From: Streptococcus suis
Lineage (GTDB): Bacteria; Bacillota; Bacilli; Lactobacillales; Streptococcaceae
Direction of reading: 5' to 3'
NCBI RefSeq assembly: GCF_024509555.1
Contig: NZ_JAMWEL010000012.1
Coordinates: 1-64,000 of the forward strand
DNA: 64,000 nucleotides
Positions within the stretch are counted from its first letter, which is position 1. Each line of letters starts with the position of its first letter. A program made the position numbers and the translations under genes. Under the pieces are notes generated by a model that was not told where the DNA came from, made no database searches, and saw only the letters and a program-made list of their open reading frames with translations. Shown piece by piece: positions 9,441 through 18,407 of the stretch.

Positions 9441-10283
9441 ATGATTTCTAATCAAATAAACTTATCCAACCCAATTCTCTATAAAATTTCCCATAAAGAA
9501 TTTACAGGAAATTTTCACTTCCCCATTCATTCTCACAAATTGGCTGAACTTTATTTGATTAATCAAGGGTCGTGTCATATGAACATTGCCAACCAAGACT
9601 ATCAATTCAAAAAGGGAGACTGTGTCATTCTCTCCCCTTTTGTCCTCCATTCCCTCTACTTAAAAGATAATGAAAACTGTGATGTTATTCAAATCCATTT
9701 TGATCTCTATCATTTTCCAAGCTGCATTGTAAACCATCATTCAGAACCCATTTTAAGCTATCAACATTTTTTAAATACTGCTCCAAGCTTCTACCAACCA
9801 CTGCTGAATAATCAGGAAAGATTATTCTTGTCTGAATTAAGCCAAACGAAAGAAGGCGACCAACTCCTCCACTTCCAACGGGAATTAGAATTTTACCTCT
9901 TTCTGAGCAAGCACCTCACCCAAACTAAGCAACTGGTAAAAGTAGAACAATCGACTAAATACCAATATGTCCAATCCGTCATGCATTACATAGAACTACA
10001 TTATGGTAATCCCATCACACTAGAAACCATTTCTAAAGAGTTAAATGTGTCCGACCACTACCTAAACAAACTATTCAAATCCTATACTGGTACAACCATT
10101 AAACACTATTTGACCCTTTATCGGCTCAATCGGTCCATTGAATGGATGAGCGAGTCTGATAGGAGCCTCACCTTTATCGCCCAAGAAGTTGGATTCCACG
10201 ACTTGCAACACTATTCAAAAACCTTCCAAAAATATTTTAATACCAGTCCCAGAGATTTCCGACAACTACTGAGAAAATACTAA
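9441..10283 (+). CDS. AraC-family transcriptional regulator with cupin-type sensor domain
   Basis: 280 residues. The N-terminal half has a cupin-like arrangement (HSHKLAELYLI, then a GDCVILSPFVLH segment) typical of sugar-responsive AraC proteins. The C-terminal 100 residues carry two helix-turn-helix motifs. The first is around ITLETISKELNVSDHYLNKLF. The second is around LTFIAQEVGFHDLQHYSKTF, ending with the NTSPRDFR pattern of the family. It is transcribed away from the foldase/surface-protein operon and is the obvious candidate regulator of it, which also suggests that a carbohydrate is the signal. The ribosome site AAGGA lies before the ATG. Confidence 0.93.
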   Translation: MISNQINLSNPILYKISHKEFTGNFHFPIHSHKLAELYLINQGSCHMNIANQDYQFKKGDCVILSPFVLHSLYLKDNENCDVIQIHFDLYHFPSCIVNHHSEPILSYQHFLNTAPSFYQPLLNNQERLFLSELSQTKEGDQLLHFQRELEFYLFLSKHLTQTKQLVKVEQSTKYQYVQSVMHYIELHYGNPITLETISKELNVSDHYLNKLFKSYTGTTIKHYLTLYRLNRSIEWMSESDRSLTFIAQEVGFHDLQHYSKTFQKYFNTSPRDFRQLLRKY

Positions 10284-10322
10284 AAAAGCAAGCTAGATCC
10301 ATCAATCAGCTTGCTCGCTTTT
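10284..10322 (+). terminator. Terminator after the AraC gene
   Basis: Stem GCAAGCT/AGCTTGC with a 13-base loop, preceded by A residues and followed by TCGCTTTT, directly after the stop codon. Confidence 0.6.
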
Positions 10323-10368
10323 CTATTTAATTGAAATCAATCTTTAACTTGAGTAAGGGCAGTTTCAC

Positions 10369-10737
10369 CTACGGCACCAAACCGTTTAGCAATTCCTTAT
10401 TCTGCCAGAGCAGATAAAGACCACCGCCGATAATAATCAGCATAATGACAAACTTAATCAAGCCCTTAACAAAGCGGATGACCATCATCAAAATCATCGA
10501 AACAATCAGCCAGCCCCATGCCGAAGAATTGAGCAAGGTCTGCATACTCTCCAAGCTCGCCCCTGTCCATGCCTTGATAGGTTCTGGAATTTTATCAAAC
10601 CAGTTGCTATCTATACCGATTTGTTCCATAATGGAATGACTGGTCGATTGTAACCATGCAAAAATCCCAGCATTATAGAGAAAGAGCAAGGCTTGCTCTG
10701 GGTAACGTTTTATTGTGTTTGTAATTGTTCGTAACAT
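10369..10737 (-). CDS. Small membrane protein of unknown function
   Basis: 122 residues with a central hydrophobic segment (WGWLIVSMILMMVIRFV) followed by a second one (FVIMLIIIGGGLYLLW), and a less certain hydrophobic stretch near the N-terminus. No known motif is visible. It starts 9 bases after the metalloprotease gene with a good GGAG ribosome site, so the two are likely co-translated and may act together at the membrane. The function is unknown. Confidence 0.75.
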   Translation of the reverse strand: MLRTITNTIKRYPEQALLFLYNAGIFAWLQSTSHSIMEQIGIDSNWFDKIPEPIKAWTGASLESMQTLLNSSAWGWLIVSMILMMVIRFVKGLIKFVIMLIIIGGGLYLLWQNKELLNGLVP

Positions 10738-10746
10738 GTTTCTCCT

Positions 10747-11442
10747 CTATTCTGAATACAAGGCCACTACTGCATCAATATCTGCCTGCTGAATACCATG
10801 ATTAGAACCGGCCGATTCCATAACAGAAGCTTGACTATCATCATGATCCAAACCAATGGCATGACCCAATTCATGTTCAGCTGTATGGATAATCCTATCC
10901 ATATCATAACCATACTCTTCATTCAAGAGATAATAACTATTCAAGCGAACTGTCACCGAACTATAATAATTGGTCAATAAATTGGTCGTTGAATTAGCCT
11001 CACCTGCCGCCTGGGTATTGCCATCATTCATCTCAGTAGCAATGATATCCGCCTGATTCGGATCTGTGGTAAGGACTAGGGTAAAGGCACCGGTCGCATT
11101 CCAATTTGCGATGGCTGTTTCATAGGCAGCTACGAATGTTGGATTTTGGGTTTCAATATAGACAGTCGCAGTATTGCTTTCCCAACGGCCATGTTCAGCT
11201 GTATTAACCGTATCTGTAGTCAGGTGCTTAATGGTATTAACACCTTCTTCAATCGTCACTTCAGACTGTCCTTTGACCATCAATTGCACTTCTTGAGCTA
11301 GAGTTTGTAACATCTGAGGCGCTGCTTCCTGTTGAAAATAGAATAATAGACCTAGACCACATGCGATTATAACCATGGAGAGCCAAACTATGCTCCAAAC
11401 CGTTCGCCAGATAAATTTAAAAATTGAAGCAAAAAATTTCAT
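10747..11442 (-). CDS. Membrane-anchored matrixin-like zinc metalloprotease
   Basis: 231 residues. An N-terminal hydrophobic segment (about residues 14-34) preceded by basic residues implies a type II anchor with the catalytic domain outside. The zinc motif HELGHAIGLDH fits HExxHxxGxxH of the metzincin clan, and the Met-turn SVMES follows about 10 residues later, as in matrixins. The middle domain, with ADIIATEMND and NLLTNYYSS, is also consistent with the family. No propeptide cysteine switch is visible. It is the first gene of a two-gene operon with a membrane protein. Substrates are unknown. Confidence 0.85.
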   Translation of the reverse strand: MKFFASIFKFIWRTVWSIVWLSMVIIACGLGLLFYFQQEAAPQMLQTLAQEVQLMVKGQSEVTIEEGVNTIKHLTTDTVNTAEHGRWESNTATVYIETQNPTFVAAYETAIANWNATGAFTLVLTTDPNQADIIATEMNDGNTQAAGEANSTTNLLTNYYSSVTVRLNSYYLLNEEYGYDMDRIIHTAEHELGHAIGLDHDDSQASVMESAGSNHGIQQADIDAVVALYSE

Positions 11443-11507
11443 ACACTATACCTCACTCTAGAAATAGATTTCAGTATAGTCTTATTTTCTGAAATTTATC
11501 TTAAATT

Positions 11508-12284
11508 CTAGGACAATCTTTCTTCTAATTTGAAATCAATTGGTAGCCAAGCCAAGACCTTCTCAATCTGCTGGTTCCAATAATACCACTCATGTTTACC
11601 TGGCCCATAACTAGCTTCTATATCAAATCCCTGCTCTTCCAGCTCTCGAACTGCTTTTTGATGCCCTTCAAAGAGAAAATCTTCCTCACCACACCAGGCA
11701 TAAAACTTGGTTTTCTTGTCCGAAAATCTAGAAATATTAGTCAGTAGATTTGGATTTTCTGGATTATCTAAATCTCCAAAAACACCCTTCCAATAGTCAG
11801 GACTACCTAATTCCAAGGCAGATGGACTGGTAAAATCAACCTGCAAGGCTCCTGAAAGTGAGGCGGCGTAAGAAAAGCGATTGGTCATCATGGCAATCTT
11901 GAAGGTCCCATAACCACCCATAGACAAGCCAGCAATAAAATTCTTCTCCCGCTTATCAGACATATTTGGGAAAAATCGCTTGAGGATTTGAGGCAACTCA
12001 ATCGCTATGGCATCATAATAATTCATACCATAGGTGGTATTGGTGTACCAAGCCTTGTCCGTATTAACCATAACCACGATAAGATTGGTATAACGAACCA
12101 AGCGTTCAATAGTCGACCGATTGAGCCAGGAATCCTGATTTCCTCCCATCCCATGCAAGAGATATAGGACAGGAATGTCTTTATCATCAGGATTGTCCAC
12201 ACGATTGCGATCTGGATACAAGACCGTAACCTGTCTAGACATATCCAACACGTCTGAATGGTATTCAATTTTCATTATTGCCAT
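11508..12284 (-). CDS. estA: Esterase of the EstA/esterase D family (tributyrin esterase)
   Basis: 258 residues from the ATG at 12284, chosen because AAGGAG lies 7 bases before it; the longer frame has no ribosome site. The alpha/beta-hydrolase nucleophile elbow is GLSMGG. Upstream is the oxyanion region [12 protein letters not shown]. An Asp/His pair appears late, with GKHEWYYW supplying the probable catalytic His. The streptococcal relatives hydrolyse short-chain acyl esters; no signal peptide is seen. It starts 59 bases after rnjB, an order also known in S. pneumoniae, so co-transcription is plausible. Confidence 0.92.
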   Translation of the reverse strand: MAIMKIEYHSDVLDMSRQVTVLYPDRNRVDNPDDKDIPVLYLLHGMGGNQDSWLNRSTIERLVRYTNLIVVMVNTDKAWYTNTTYGMNYYDAIAIELPQILKRFFPNMSDKREKNFIAGLSMGGYGTFKIAMMTNRFSYAASLSGALQVDFTSPSALELGSPDYWKGVFGDLDNPENPNLLTNISRFSDKKTKFYAWCGEEDFLFEGHQKAVRELEEQGFDIEASYGPGKHEWYYWNQQIEKVLAWLPIDFKLEERLS

Positions 12285-12343
12285 AAATGTTCTCCTTATG
12301 GTAAAGAGCCTGAGTTCCCCTCGGCTCTTCACAAACTATTCAC

Positions 12344-14005
12344 TTATTTTACTTCCATAATCACCGGCAAAATAGCTGGGCGACGTTTGGTCTGGTCGAA
12401 AAGGAATTTCGCTAGATCATCGCGAACAGCACTCTTGAGTTCTGTCCAATCAAAGCTATCCTTTGTAAAGTAGTTTTCTACCGTTGTATTCACTAATTCA
12501 GAAGCCTCACGCAAGATGTCCTTGCTCTTCTTAACATAGACAAATCCACGCGTATTGACCTTGGCCTTGGAAATGATTTTCTTCTCACGACGGTTAACAG
12601 TAATGGCTACGATAAAGATACCATCTTCTGAGAGGATTTTACGGTCACGAAGAACAATATTTCCAACATCTCCCATGGCATTTCCGTCAATCATGACATC
12701 ACCAGCAGGAACCGCTCCGCTATGGACAAAATCACCGTCTTCATAGGCCATGACATCCCCACGTTTAACGATGATAATATTTTCTGGGAACATGCCGATT
12801 TCAAGCGCAGCCTTGGCATGAGCATCTAGCTGACGGTACTCCCCTTGAACTGGGAAGAGATACTTAGGACGGAGGATATTGAGCATGAGCTGCAAATCAC
12901 GCGCATTACCATGACCAGATACACGCAGGTTTTTAGTAATGGATTTGACCGTTCCACCAGCCTTGTAAATCAAGTTTTCTACACGAGCTACGACTGCTTC
13001 CTTGGAAATACTTGGTGTCGTAACGATATAAACCAAATCACCTTCCTTGATTTCGACATAACGGTGGCGACCAATAGCCATCTTGCGAAGTCCATTCAAT
13101 GGTTCGCCCATACGACCTGTTTCCAAAATCAGCAATTCATGGTCTTCATATTTACCCATATCCTTTGGCTTGACCAAAAGTCGCTCGCTGACCAAACGAA
13201 GTTTTTTCAATTGGATAGCGGTACGGACAATATTTTCCACATCATGACCAGTCAAAACAACACGACGACCTGTCGCCTCTGCTGCATCAAAAATCTGTTG
13301 GATACGAACGATGTTACTTGCCACGGCAGCTACAATCACACGACCTTCACAGTCTGCAATCGTATTAAGAATTTCTTCGCCTGCTTCATGCATACTTGCT
13401 GACTGAACATTGCTATCTGCATTGGCAGAATCTGAAAGGAGGGCTAAAACGCCTTCTGAACCAATTTCAGCCAAACGACCAAAGTCAGTACGATAGAATT
13501 TATCAGCAGCCTGGTCAAATTTAAAGTCACCTGTATAAACGATGTTCCCCTGGTCTGTCTTGACTACAATTCCTAAACTCTCAGGAATTGAGTGAGTCGT
13601 TTTAAAGAAAGAAACGACTGAATCTCCAAAGTCAATCTCCGTTTCGGCATTGATGATATGAAAATCCTTGAATTTCTTGGTTGCATTATTGTTCTTGACT
13701 ATCAATTTTGCCAATTCAATGGTCAAGTGTGAGCCAAAAACAGGAACTTTCACTTTTTCCAATAGGTAAGGCAAAGCTCCAATCGAATCCGCGTGACCAT
13801 GTGTCAGAAAGACTCCAGCTACACGGTGCTTGTTTTCTTCCAAATAGTCAAAGTTGGGAACAACAACATCAACACCCAACTGTTCATTTTCCGGATACTT
13901 GGCACCCGCATCCAAGACAAAAATCTGTTCATTAACTTCAGCAATATAGAGGTTTTTTCCGTTTTCACGTACACCACCGAGAGCCATGATTTTTATGCTA
14001 CTCAT
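12344..14005 (-). CDS. rnjB: Ribonuclease J2 (metallo-beta-lactamase/beta-CASP RNase)
   Basis: 553 residues from the ATG at 14005, which has AAGGAG six bases upstream; this length suits streptococcal RNase J2. RNase J proteins process and degrade mRNA, and J2 usually acts in a complex with J1. The metal-binding segment reads THGHADS, where active J1 enzymes have HGHxDH. The final His is replaced by Ser, which marks it as J2 rather than J1 and predicts weak intrinsic activity. The beta-CASP part contains SDSANADS and VSGHGNARD. The leader upstream (14006-14200) can form two short hairpins. Confidence 0.95.
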   Translation of the reverse strand: MSSIKIMALGGVRENGKNLYIAEVNEQIFVLDAGAKYPENEQLGVDVVVPNFDYLEENKHRVAGVFLTHGHADSIGALPYLLEKVKVPVFGSHLTIELAKLIVKNNNATKKFKDFHIINAETEIDFGDSVVSFFKTTHSIPESLGIVVKTDQGNIVYTGDFKFDQAADKFYRTDFGRLAEIGSEGVLALLSDSANADSNVQSASMHEAGEEILNTIADCEGRVIVAAVASNIVRIQQIFDAAEATGRRVVLTGHDVENIVRTAIQLKKLRLVSERLLVKPKDMGKYEDHELLILETGRMGEPLNGLRKMAIGRHRYVEIKEGDLVYIVTTPSISKEAVVARVENLIYKAGGTVKSITKNLRVSGHGNARDLQLMLNILRPKYLFPVQGEYRQLDAHAKAALEIGMFPENIIIVKRGDVMAYEDGDFVHSGAVPAGDVMIDGNAMGDVGNIVLRDRKILSEDGIFIVAITVNRREKKIISKAKVNTRGFVYVKKSKDILREASELVNTTVENYFTKDSFDWTELKSAVRDDLAKFLFDQTKRRPAILPVIMEVK

Positions 14006-14374
14006 TTTTTCTCCTTTTTGGGACATCCCACAGGTGTCCTACTTATTTTTTCTTACCAACGGTCCTTGGGATACCCAAGTCGAATTACAGTCTGCTATGT
14101 CGGAGCTCTATTTGCAAAAGGTACACTTGGATGCAACATTTTATTCAGCCATCAAAGCAACTTTTGAATAGAAATTCCTAAATAGCTATCGCTTCTATTA
14201 TACATTTTTTCAAGAAAATTTACAAAAACTCTGCTAAAATTCAACAGAGCTCACATCATATTAAATTCTAGTTACAGTCTGGTATTAAGATATCGGTTCT
14301 TCCTAAAATTTAAGATATATTAAAAGCCTGGATTTCTCCAGACTTTAGTCAAACAGATTGCTGTATTTCAATAA
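14006..14374 (-). other. Gene-free interval: rnjB leader and downstream terminator
   Basis: No coding frame here looks real. On the minus strand a hairpin (GGACA...TGTCC, around 14018-14040) lies just before the rnjB ribosome site. Another (CTTGGG/CCCAAG) lies around 14065-14080. These could be structured elements of the rnjB 5' untranslated region. The rest is AT-rich and unremarkable, apart from the terminator listed separately. Confidence 0.4.
14322..14346 (-). terminator. Terminator after the restriction endonuclease gene
   Basis: On the minus strand a stem AAAGTCTGGA/TCCAGGCTTT with one mismatch and a 4-base loop ends in a T-rich run, about 30 bases after the stop. Confidence 0.65.
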
Positions 14375-15358
14375 TCAATCTTCCCAATATTCTTCAACAT
14401 TTGTCACACTCTGAGGGATACCAATTAGCTGAATATCAAATTTTAAGGAAGGTTCCACTCTTGAAGAGGCATTATGAATACGGAAACTGATAGACCAGCC
14501 ATTATCCATAATCAACTCCAGAGTATTTTTAGAACCTCTCTTGTAGTCTAAAGAGAAAATTCTTGTTGGTAAAACAGTTGACAAGCCCTTAACCTTTGTC
14601 TTTGGACGAATGGTTTGATAATTGATAGATAAGGTATCATTTAAGTTGAATGCTTGAACAATCGTTTTCCGTTCCTTATCCTTTGCGATGACTTTATAAA
14701 AATCTTTTCGTCCTAGTAGATACTCAATTAGAAGTTTGGGGACATCCTGATCTTGCTCGTATAGACGAAGCAACTCAAATTTAAAAGCTTCAAGAACAGG
14801 TAAATAAATCTCCACTTCTTTATTTTCAAACATGGTCCACTTATGCTGCTCAGCTTTATCCAGGTGCTTGGTTTCATCCCTCAACATTGCTAACCTAGTG
14901 AATACAGGCTTGATGGCTTCAAAGTAATCTCTAGAAACTGGAAGTCCCAACCATTTCATACCAAAATCTATATCATTGGATAGCCTAGAATGTTTTAGGG
15001 CGTGATGATTATGTTTACAAGAAATCCCAATCTCCCAATCAGTTTCACCTTTGATAAATACAATATCCCTAACATCACCATCTCCGCCACTTTTATCAAC
15101 TAAAATGGATAAGGTTACTAATTCCTGACCATTAGAAAGATTTGGTTCTGCCTTTAGAATAGTAGTTAGACTCGCCTTAGCCGCTTGGAACATATCTTCT
15201 TGTAAAACGCTATCTAATTTTTGGAAATTATCCCGTGCAGTTAGATAGGCCTTGCTCTCTTCAATTTCACATCTCATCCCCAATTCTGTCAAAGCCTTGT
15301 AAAAAGTTGTAATACAAGCATATTCAAATCCTTTTCCTTGTACTGTCTGCTTAGCCAT
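14375..15358 (-). CDS. Type II restriction endonuclease, HaeIII-like family
   Basis: 327 residues from the ATG at 15358, which has AGGAGT upstream; the longer frame lacks a ribosome site. Early GKGFEYACI, then GGDGDVRDIVFIKG, WEIGISCKHNHHALKHSRLS and IDFGMKWLGLP, fit the pattern I recall for the HaeIII restriction endonuclease family. The Asp and the CKHNH stretch would form the catalytic core. HaeIII cuts GGCC, so a GGCC or related target is expected but not shown here. It is divergent from the C5 methyltransferase gene, 112 bp apart. Composition is more AT-rich than rnjB, consistent with acquisition. Confidence 0.82.
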   Translation of the reverse strand: MAKQTVQGKGFEYACITTFYKALTELGMRCEIEESKAYLTARDNFQKLDSVLQEDMFQAAKASLTTILKAEPNLSNGQELVTLSILVDKSGGDGDVRDIVFIKGETDWEIGISCKHNHHALKHSRLSNDIDFGMKWLGLPVSRDYFEAIKPVFTRLAMLRDETKHLDKAEQHKWTMFENKEVEIYLPVLEAFKFELLRLYEQDQDVPKLLIEYLLGRKDFYKVIAKDKERKTIVQAFNLNDTLSINYQTIRPKTKVKGLSTVLPTRIFSLDYKRGSKNTLELIMDNGWSISFRIHNASSRVEPSLKFDIQLIGIPQSVTNVEEYWED

Positions 15359-15470
15359 TCTACTACTCCTATATATTTTTACTAGCTTTATTATCCCACA
15401 ATAGTTTCTACTGGCCAAGTTTATTTTTTTTTGTTATACTTGTAAAGTATATATTCAGTTGGGAGTTCTT

Positions 15471-16706
15471 ATGAAAAAAACAGACAAGCAATTCATATCT
15501 TCATCCACCTTCACTGTGGAAGAAATTGAAGAAATACTACAGGCTAAAATCAAGGAAGAAACTCAAAAAGTCGAAGAGGCCATTACGCAAGAGGAAAAAG
15601 ATAAGGAACAAGCTATTATTGATACTATTCAATACGATGAAAGTAAAATCAATATTGTTTCCCTCTTTAGTGGCTGTGGTGGACTTGATTTAGGTGTCGA
15701 ATTAGCCGGCCTTGTTGTTCAGTACGGTCAAGAAAAAGCCTATCAACTATTCCAATCAAAGCTGTCCTATGATAGTCACAGAAATAAGCTTATCAATTTC
15801 ATTTTTTCAAATGATTTATTTGAATCAGCAAATCAGTCTTACCTGAAAAACTTCCCTGATACGATTTACAAAAGTTCTAAAAATATCCAGAAAGTTTCCC
15901 TTTTTCCAAAAGCTAATATCATGCTCGGAGGATTTCCTTGCCCAGGCTTTAGTGTGGCAGGTCCACGCTTGCTTGATGATGAGCGTAATTTTTTATACAT
16001 TCATTACATCCGTGCACTCATGCAATCAAAACCTGAGTTCTTCATTGCAGAAAATGTTAAAGGTCTAATGACACTCGGAAAAGGAAAAGTGCTAGAACAA
16101 ATTACAGAAGACTTTGCAGCGGCTGGCTATGTCGTTACTGCCCACCTTGTAAATGCACGAGATTATGGAGTTCCACAATTAAGAGAACGTGTTTTCATTA
16201 TTGGTGTAAGAAAAGATATTCAGAAAAAATTCAACTATGTCTATCAACTGCCACCAGCAACACACGGACCAGATAAAGAAGCATATGTCACACTCAAAGA
16301 TGCCATCGGAGATTTACCTCTTGAGCCGAGCGATGTCTTTGATTCAACATATTCTTCTATATATATGAGCCGTAACCGCAAGAAATCTTGGGAAGAGCAA
16401 AGCTTTACAATCCAAGCCAGTGCTAGACAGGCACCCCAGCATCCCCACGGATTACCTATGAAAAAAATAGACAAGGAAACATGGGTATTTCAAGGAAACC
16501 ATAATCGTAGACTATCTACCAGAGAATGTGCTCGCATTCAAACCTTTCCGGATTGGTTTGAATTTTCTAACGGAAATAAAGGAAATGTGACAGAGAACCA
16601 TCGATTAAATGAACAATATAAGCAAATCGGCAATGCAGTCCCTGTTATTCTGGCTGAAAAAATTGCTAGACCTATTGTCGAATTTTACTACAAAAATCTA
16701 CTATAA
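15471..16706 (+). CDS. DNA (cytosine-5-)-methyltransferase of the restriction-modification pair
   Basis: 411 residues from the ATG at 15471, with GGGAG five bases upstream; the longer frame starts at TTG. Motif I is SLFSGCGGLDLG, motif IV GGFPCPGFS with the catalytic Cys, motif VI ENVKG, motif VIII QLRERVFIIG and motif X QIGNAVP. The target-recognition part lies between motifs VIII and IX. An unusual charged N-terminal extension of about 55 residues (EEIEEILQAKIKEE) could form a coiled coil. It presumably protects host DNA from the divergent HaeIII-like nuclease. A terminator follows. Confidence 0.95.
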   Translation: MKKTDKQFISSSTFTVEEIEEILQAKIKEETQKVEEAITQEEKDKEQAIIDTIQYDESKINIVSLFSGCGGLDLGVELAGLVVQYGQEKAYQLFQSKLSYDSHRNKLINFIFSNDLFESANQSYLKNFPDTIYKSSKNIQKVSLFPKANIMLGGFPCPGFSVAGPRLLDDERNFLYIHYIRALMQSKPEFFIAENVKGLMTLGKGKVLEQITEDFAAAGYVVTAHLVNARDYGVPQLRERVFIIGVRKDIQKKFNYVYQLPPATHGPDKEAYVTLKDAIGDLPLEPSDVFDSTYSSIYMSRNRKKSWEEQSFTIQASARQAPQHPHGLPMKKIDKETWVFQGNHNRRLSTRECARIQTFPDWFEFSNGNKGNVTENHRLNEQYKQIGNAVPVILAEKIARPIVEFYYKNLL

Positions 16707-16712
16707 AAAATA

Positions 16713-16745
16713 AGAATCCTGCTACAAACACAGGATTCTTTCTTT
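16713..16745 (+). terminator. Terminator after the methyltransferase gene
   Basis: Perfect 9-bp stem AGAATCCTG/CAGGATTCT around a 9-base loop, followed by a T-rich run. Confidence 0.85.
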
Positions 16746-16771
16746 ACCTTTATTGACACATAAATATCAAA

Positions 16772-17530
16772 CTAATCAAACAACTTGTAATAATCTTCCA
16801 GCTTCATCTTGGATTTTTCCTCAGCCGTTTGGTCTTGAATAATCTGACCATTTTTCATGACAATCAAGCGATTGCCGTGACGGAGAGCATCTTCCATTTG
16901 ATGAGTGACCATGAGGGCTGTCATTCCCTTGGTCGCAATCAACTCATCCGTTAAGTGCATCAAGGATTGGCTGGTTTTAGGGTCAAGGGCTGCGGTATGC
17001 TCATCCAAGAGTAAAAGTTCAGGCTGTTTCAAACTCGCCATCAACAAACTCAATGCCTGTCGTTGGCCACCTGATAAGAGACCTGCTGGCGTATCCAGAT
17101 GTTTTTCCAGACCATTTCCCACTCGCGGCAGAAGCTGGGCAAATTCTTCGGTCTGCTGGGCCAATCTGCGTGGCACCAAGCTCCGTCCCTCACCACGATA
17201 CTTAGCGATAAGTAGGTTTTCTGCCACCGTCATCCGCGGAGCAGTTCCCATTTTCGGGTCTTGAAAGACACGAGCCAGATATTTGGCACGCTTTTCTGCA
17301 GGCCAATTGGTCACATCCTCACCAAGAATATGGACCGAACCACTGGTCAAGGGCAAGGTTCCAGCAATGACATTAAAGAGGGTCGACTTCCCAGCCCCAT
17401 TTCCACCCAAAATGGTAATAAAATCACCCTGGTAGATGGTCAGATTGACATTGTCCAAAATCACACGTTCTTCATCAAAACCGTTTGTCACCACCTTGGT
17501 GGCATTTTTTAATTCAACAATTGCTTTCAT
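16772..17530 (-). CDS. trpZ: ABC transporter ATP-binding protein of a probable tryptophan importer
   Basis: 252 residues. Walker A is GGNGAGKST, the signature is LSGGQRQ, and Walker B reads LLLLDEHTAALD, with His after the catalytic Glu where DEPT is usual; this DEHT form is common in this subfamily. The H-loop is VTHQ. The start ATGA overlaps the stop of the permease gene, so translation is coupled. Operon order is binding protein, permease, ATPase behind a T-box, which matches streptococcal trpXYZ. The substrate is inferred from the T-box specifier rather than from the protein. Confidence 0.88.
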   Translation of the reverse strand: MKAIVELKNATKVVTNGFDEERVILDNVNLTIYQGDFITILGGNGAGKSTLFNVIAGTLPLTSGSVHILGEDVTNWPAEKRAKYLARVFQDPKMGTAPRMTVAENLLIAKYRGEGRSLVPRRLAQQTEEFAQLLPRVGNGLEKHLDTPAGLLSGGQRQALSLLMASLKQPELLLLDEHTAALDPKTSQSLMHLTDELIATKGMTALMVTHQMEDALRHGNRLIVMKNGQIIQDQTAEEKSKMKLEDYYKLFD

Positions 17531-18393
17531 CGTGACAGACTGGCTCCTTTCAGAAGTTTATTTTTCAGCTCAGGAACCATGAGGCAGACCGCCAAAATCA
17601 TGGCTGAGAAGATACGGAGGTAGCTGGTATTGATACCGAGGGAAATAACCACCAAAATTAAGAACTGATAAAAAATCGCTCCGACAGCAATGGCCAAGAA
17701 TCGTTCTAACATGGTCAGGTTTCCATACAAGACCTCACCGATAATCAGACTAGCCATACCAACCACGATGACCCCAATACCACGTGATACATCCGCATAG
17801 CCTTCTTGTTGGGCAATCAAGGCACCAGCAAGAGCGATGATGCCATTTGAGAGGACTAAGCCTAGCAATTCCATTCGACTGGTATTGATACCAAAACTGC
17901 GAGCCATATCCGGATTGTCACCCGTTGCGATAAAGGCCTGCCCAAGTCGTGTATAAAGGAAGAACATCAAACAAGTAATGACTAGAGCAATACTGCCCAG
18001 ACCAAGCAAGAGACCATTCACCTGCTCTGAAAATGGAAGCAAGTCCTGTAAGCGACTGGTATTTAACAAGCCTAAATTTGCCCGTCCCATGATAAAGAGA
18101 ATAATGGAGTGACAGGAAGACATGACCAAGATACCTGCCAATAGAGTAGGAATTTTTCCCTTGGTATAGAGTAAGCCTGTAACCAAACCTGCCAAGCAAC
18201 CTGCTAAAACGGCTGCCAGCGTTGCCAAGACAGGATGAACTCCCTGTGTCAGCAGGGTCACTGCAACTGCTCCTCCCAGTGGAAAAGAGCCCTCTGTCGT
18301 CATATCCGGAAAATTCAAAATCCGAAAGGTGACAAATATTCCCATTCCTAGTACAGCCCATAAGAGAGCCTGTGAAACTGTTGATACAATCAT
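17527..18393 (-). CDS. trpY: ABC transporter permease of a probable tryptophan importer
   Basis: 288 residues with about eight hydrophobic segments, in the BPD_transp_2/LivH-like permease family. Early GIFVTFRILNFPDMT is characteristic of the group paired with ABC_sub_bind proteins. The later GVIVVGMASLIIGEVL probably contains the coupling region. A good AAGGAA ribosome site lies 5 bases before the ATG, and the gene is 14 bases after the binding-protein gene. It forms the membrane channel with the ATPase encoded next. Confidence 0.9.
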   Translation of the reverse strand: MIVSTVSQALLWAVLGMGIFVTFRILNFPDMTTEGSFPLGGAVAVTLLTQGVHPVLATLAAVLAGCLAGLVTGLLYTKGKIPTLLAGILVMSSCHSIILFIMGRANLGLLNTSRLQDLLPFSEQVNGLLLGLGSIALVITCLMFFLYTRLGQAFIATGDNPDMARSFGINTSRMELLGLVLSNGIIALAGALIAQQEGYADVSRGIGVIVVGMASLIIGEVLYGNLTMLERFLAIAVGAIFYQFLILVVISLGINTSYLRIFSAMILAVCLMVPELKNKLLKGASLSR

Positions 18394-18407
18394 AACTTTC
18401 CTTTGTT

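Noticed and set aside
12845..13402. 185-residue plus-strand frame inside rnjB
   Set aside because: Antisense to a strongly recognised gene and without a start signal.
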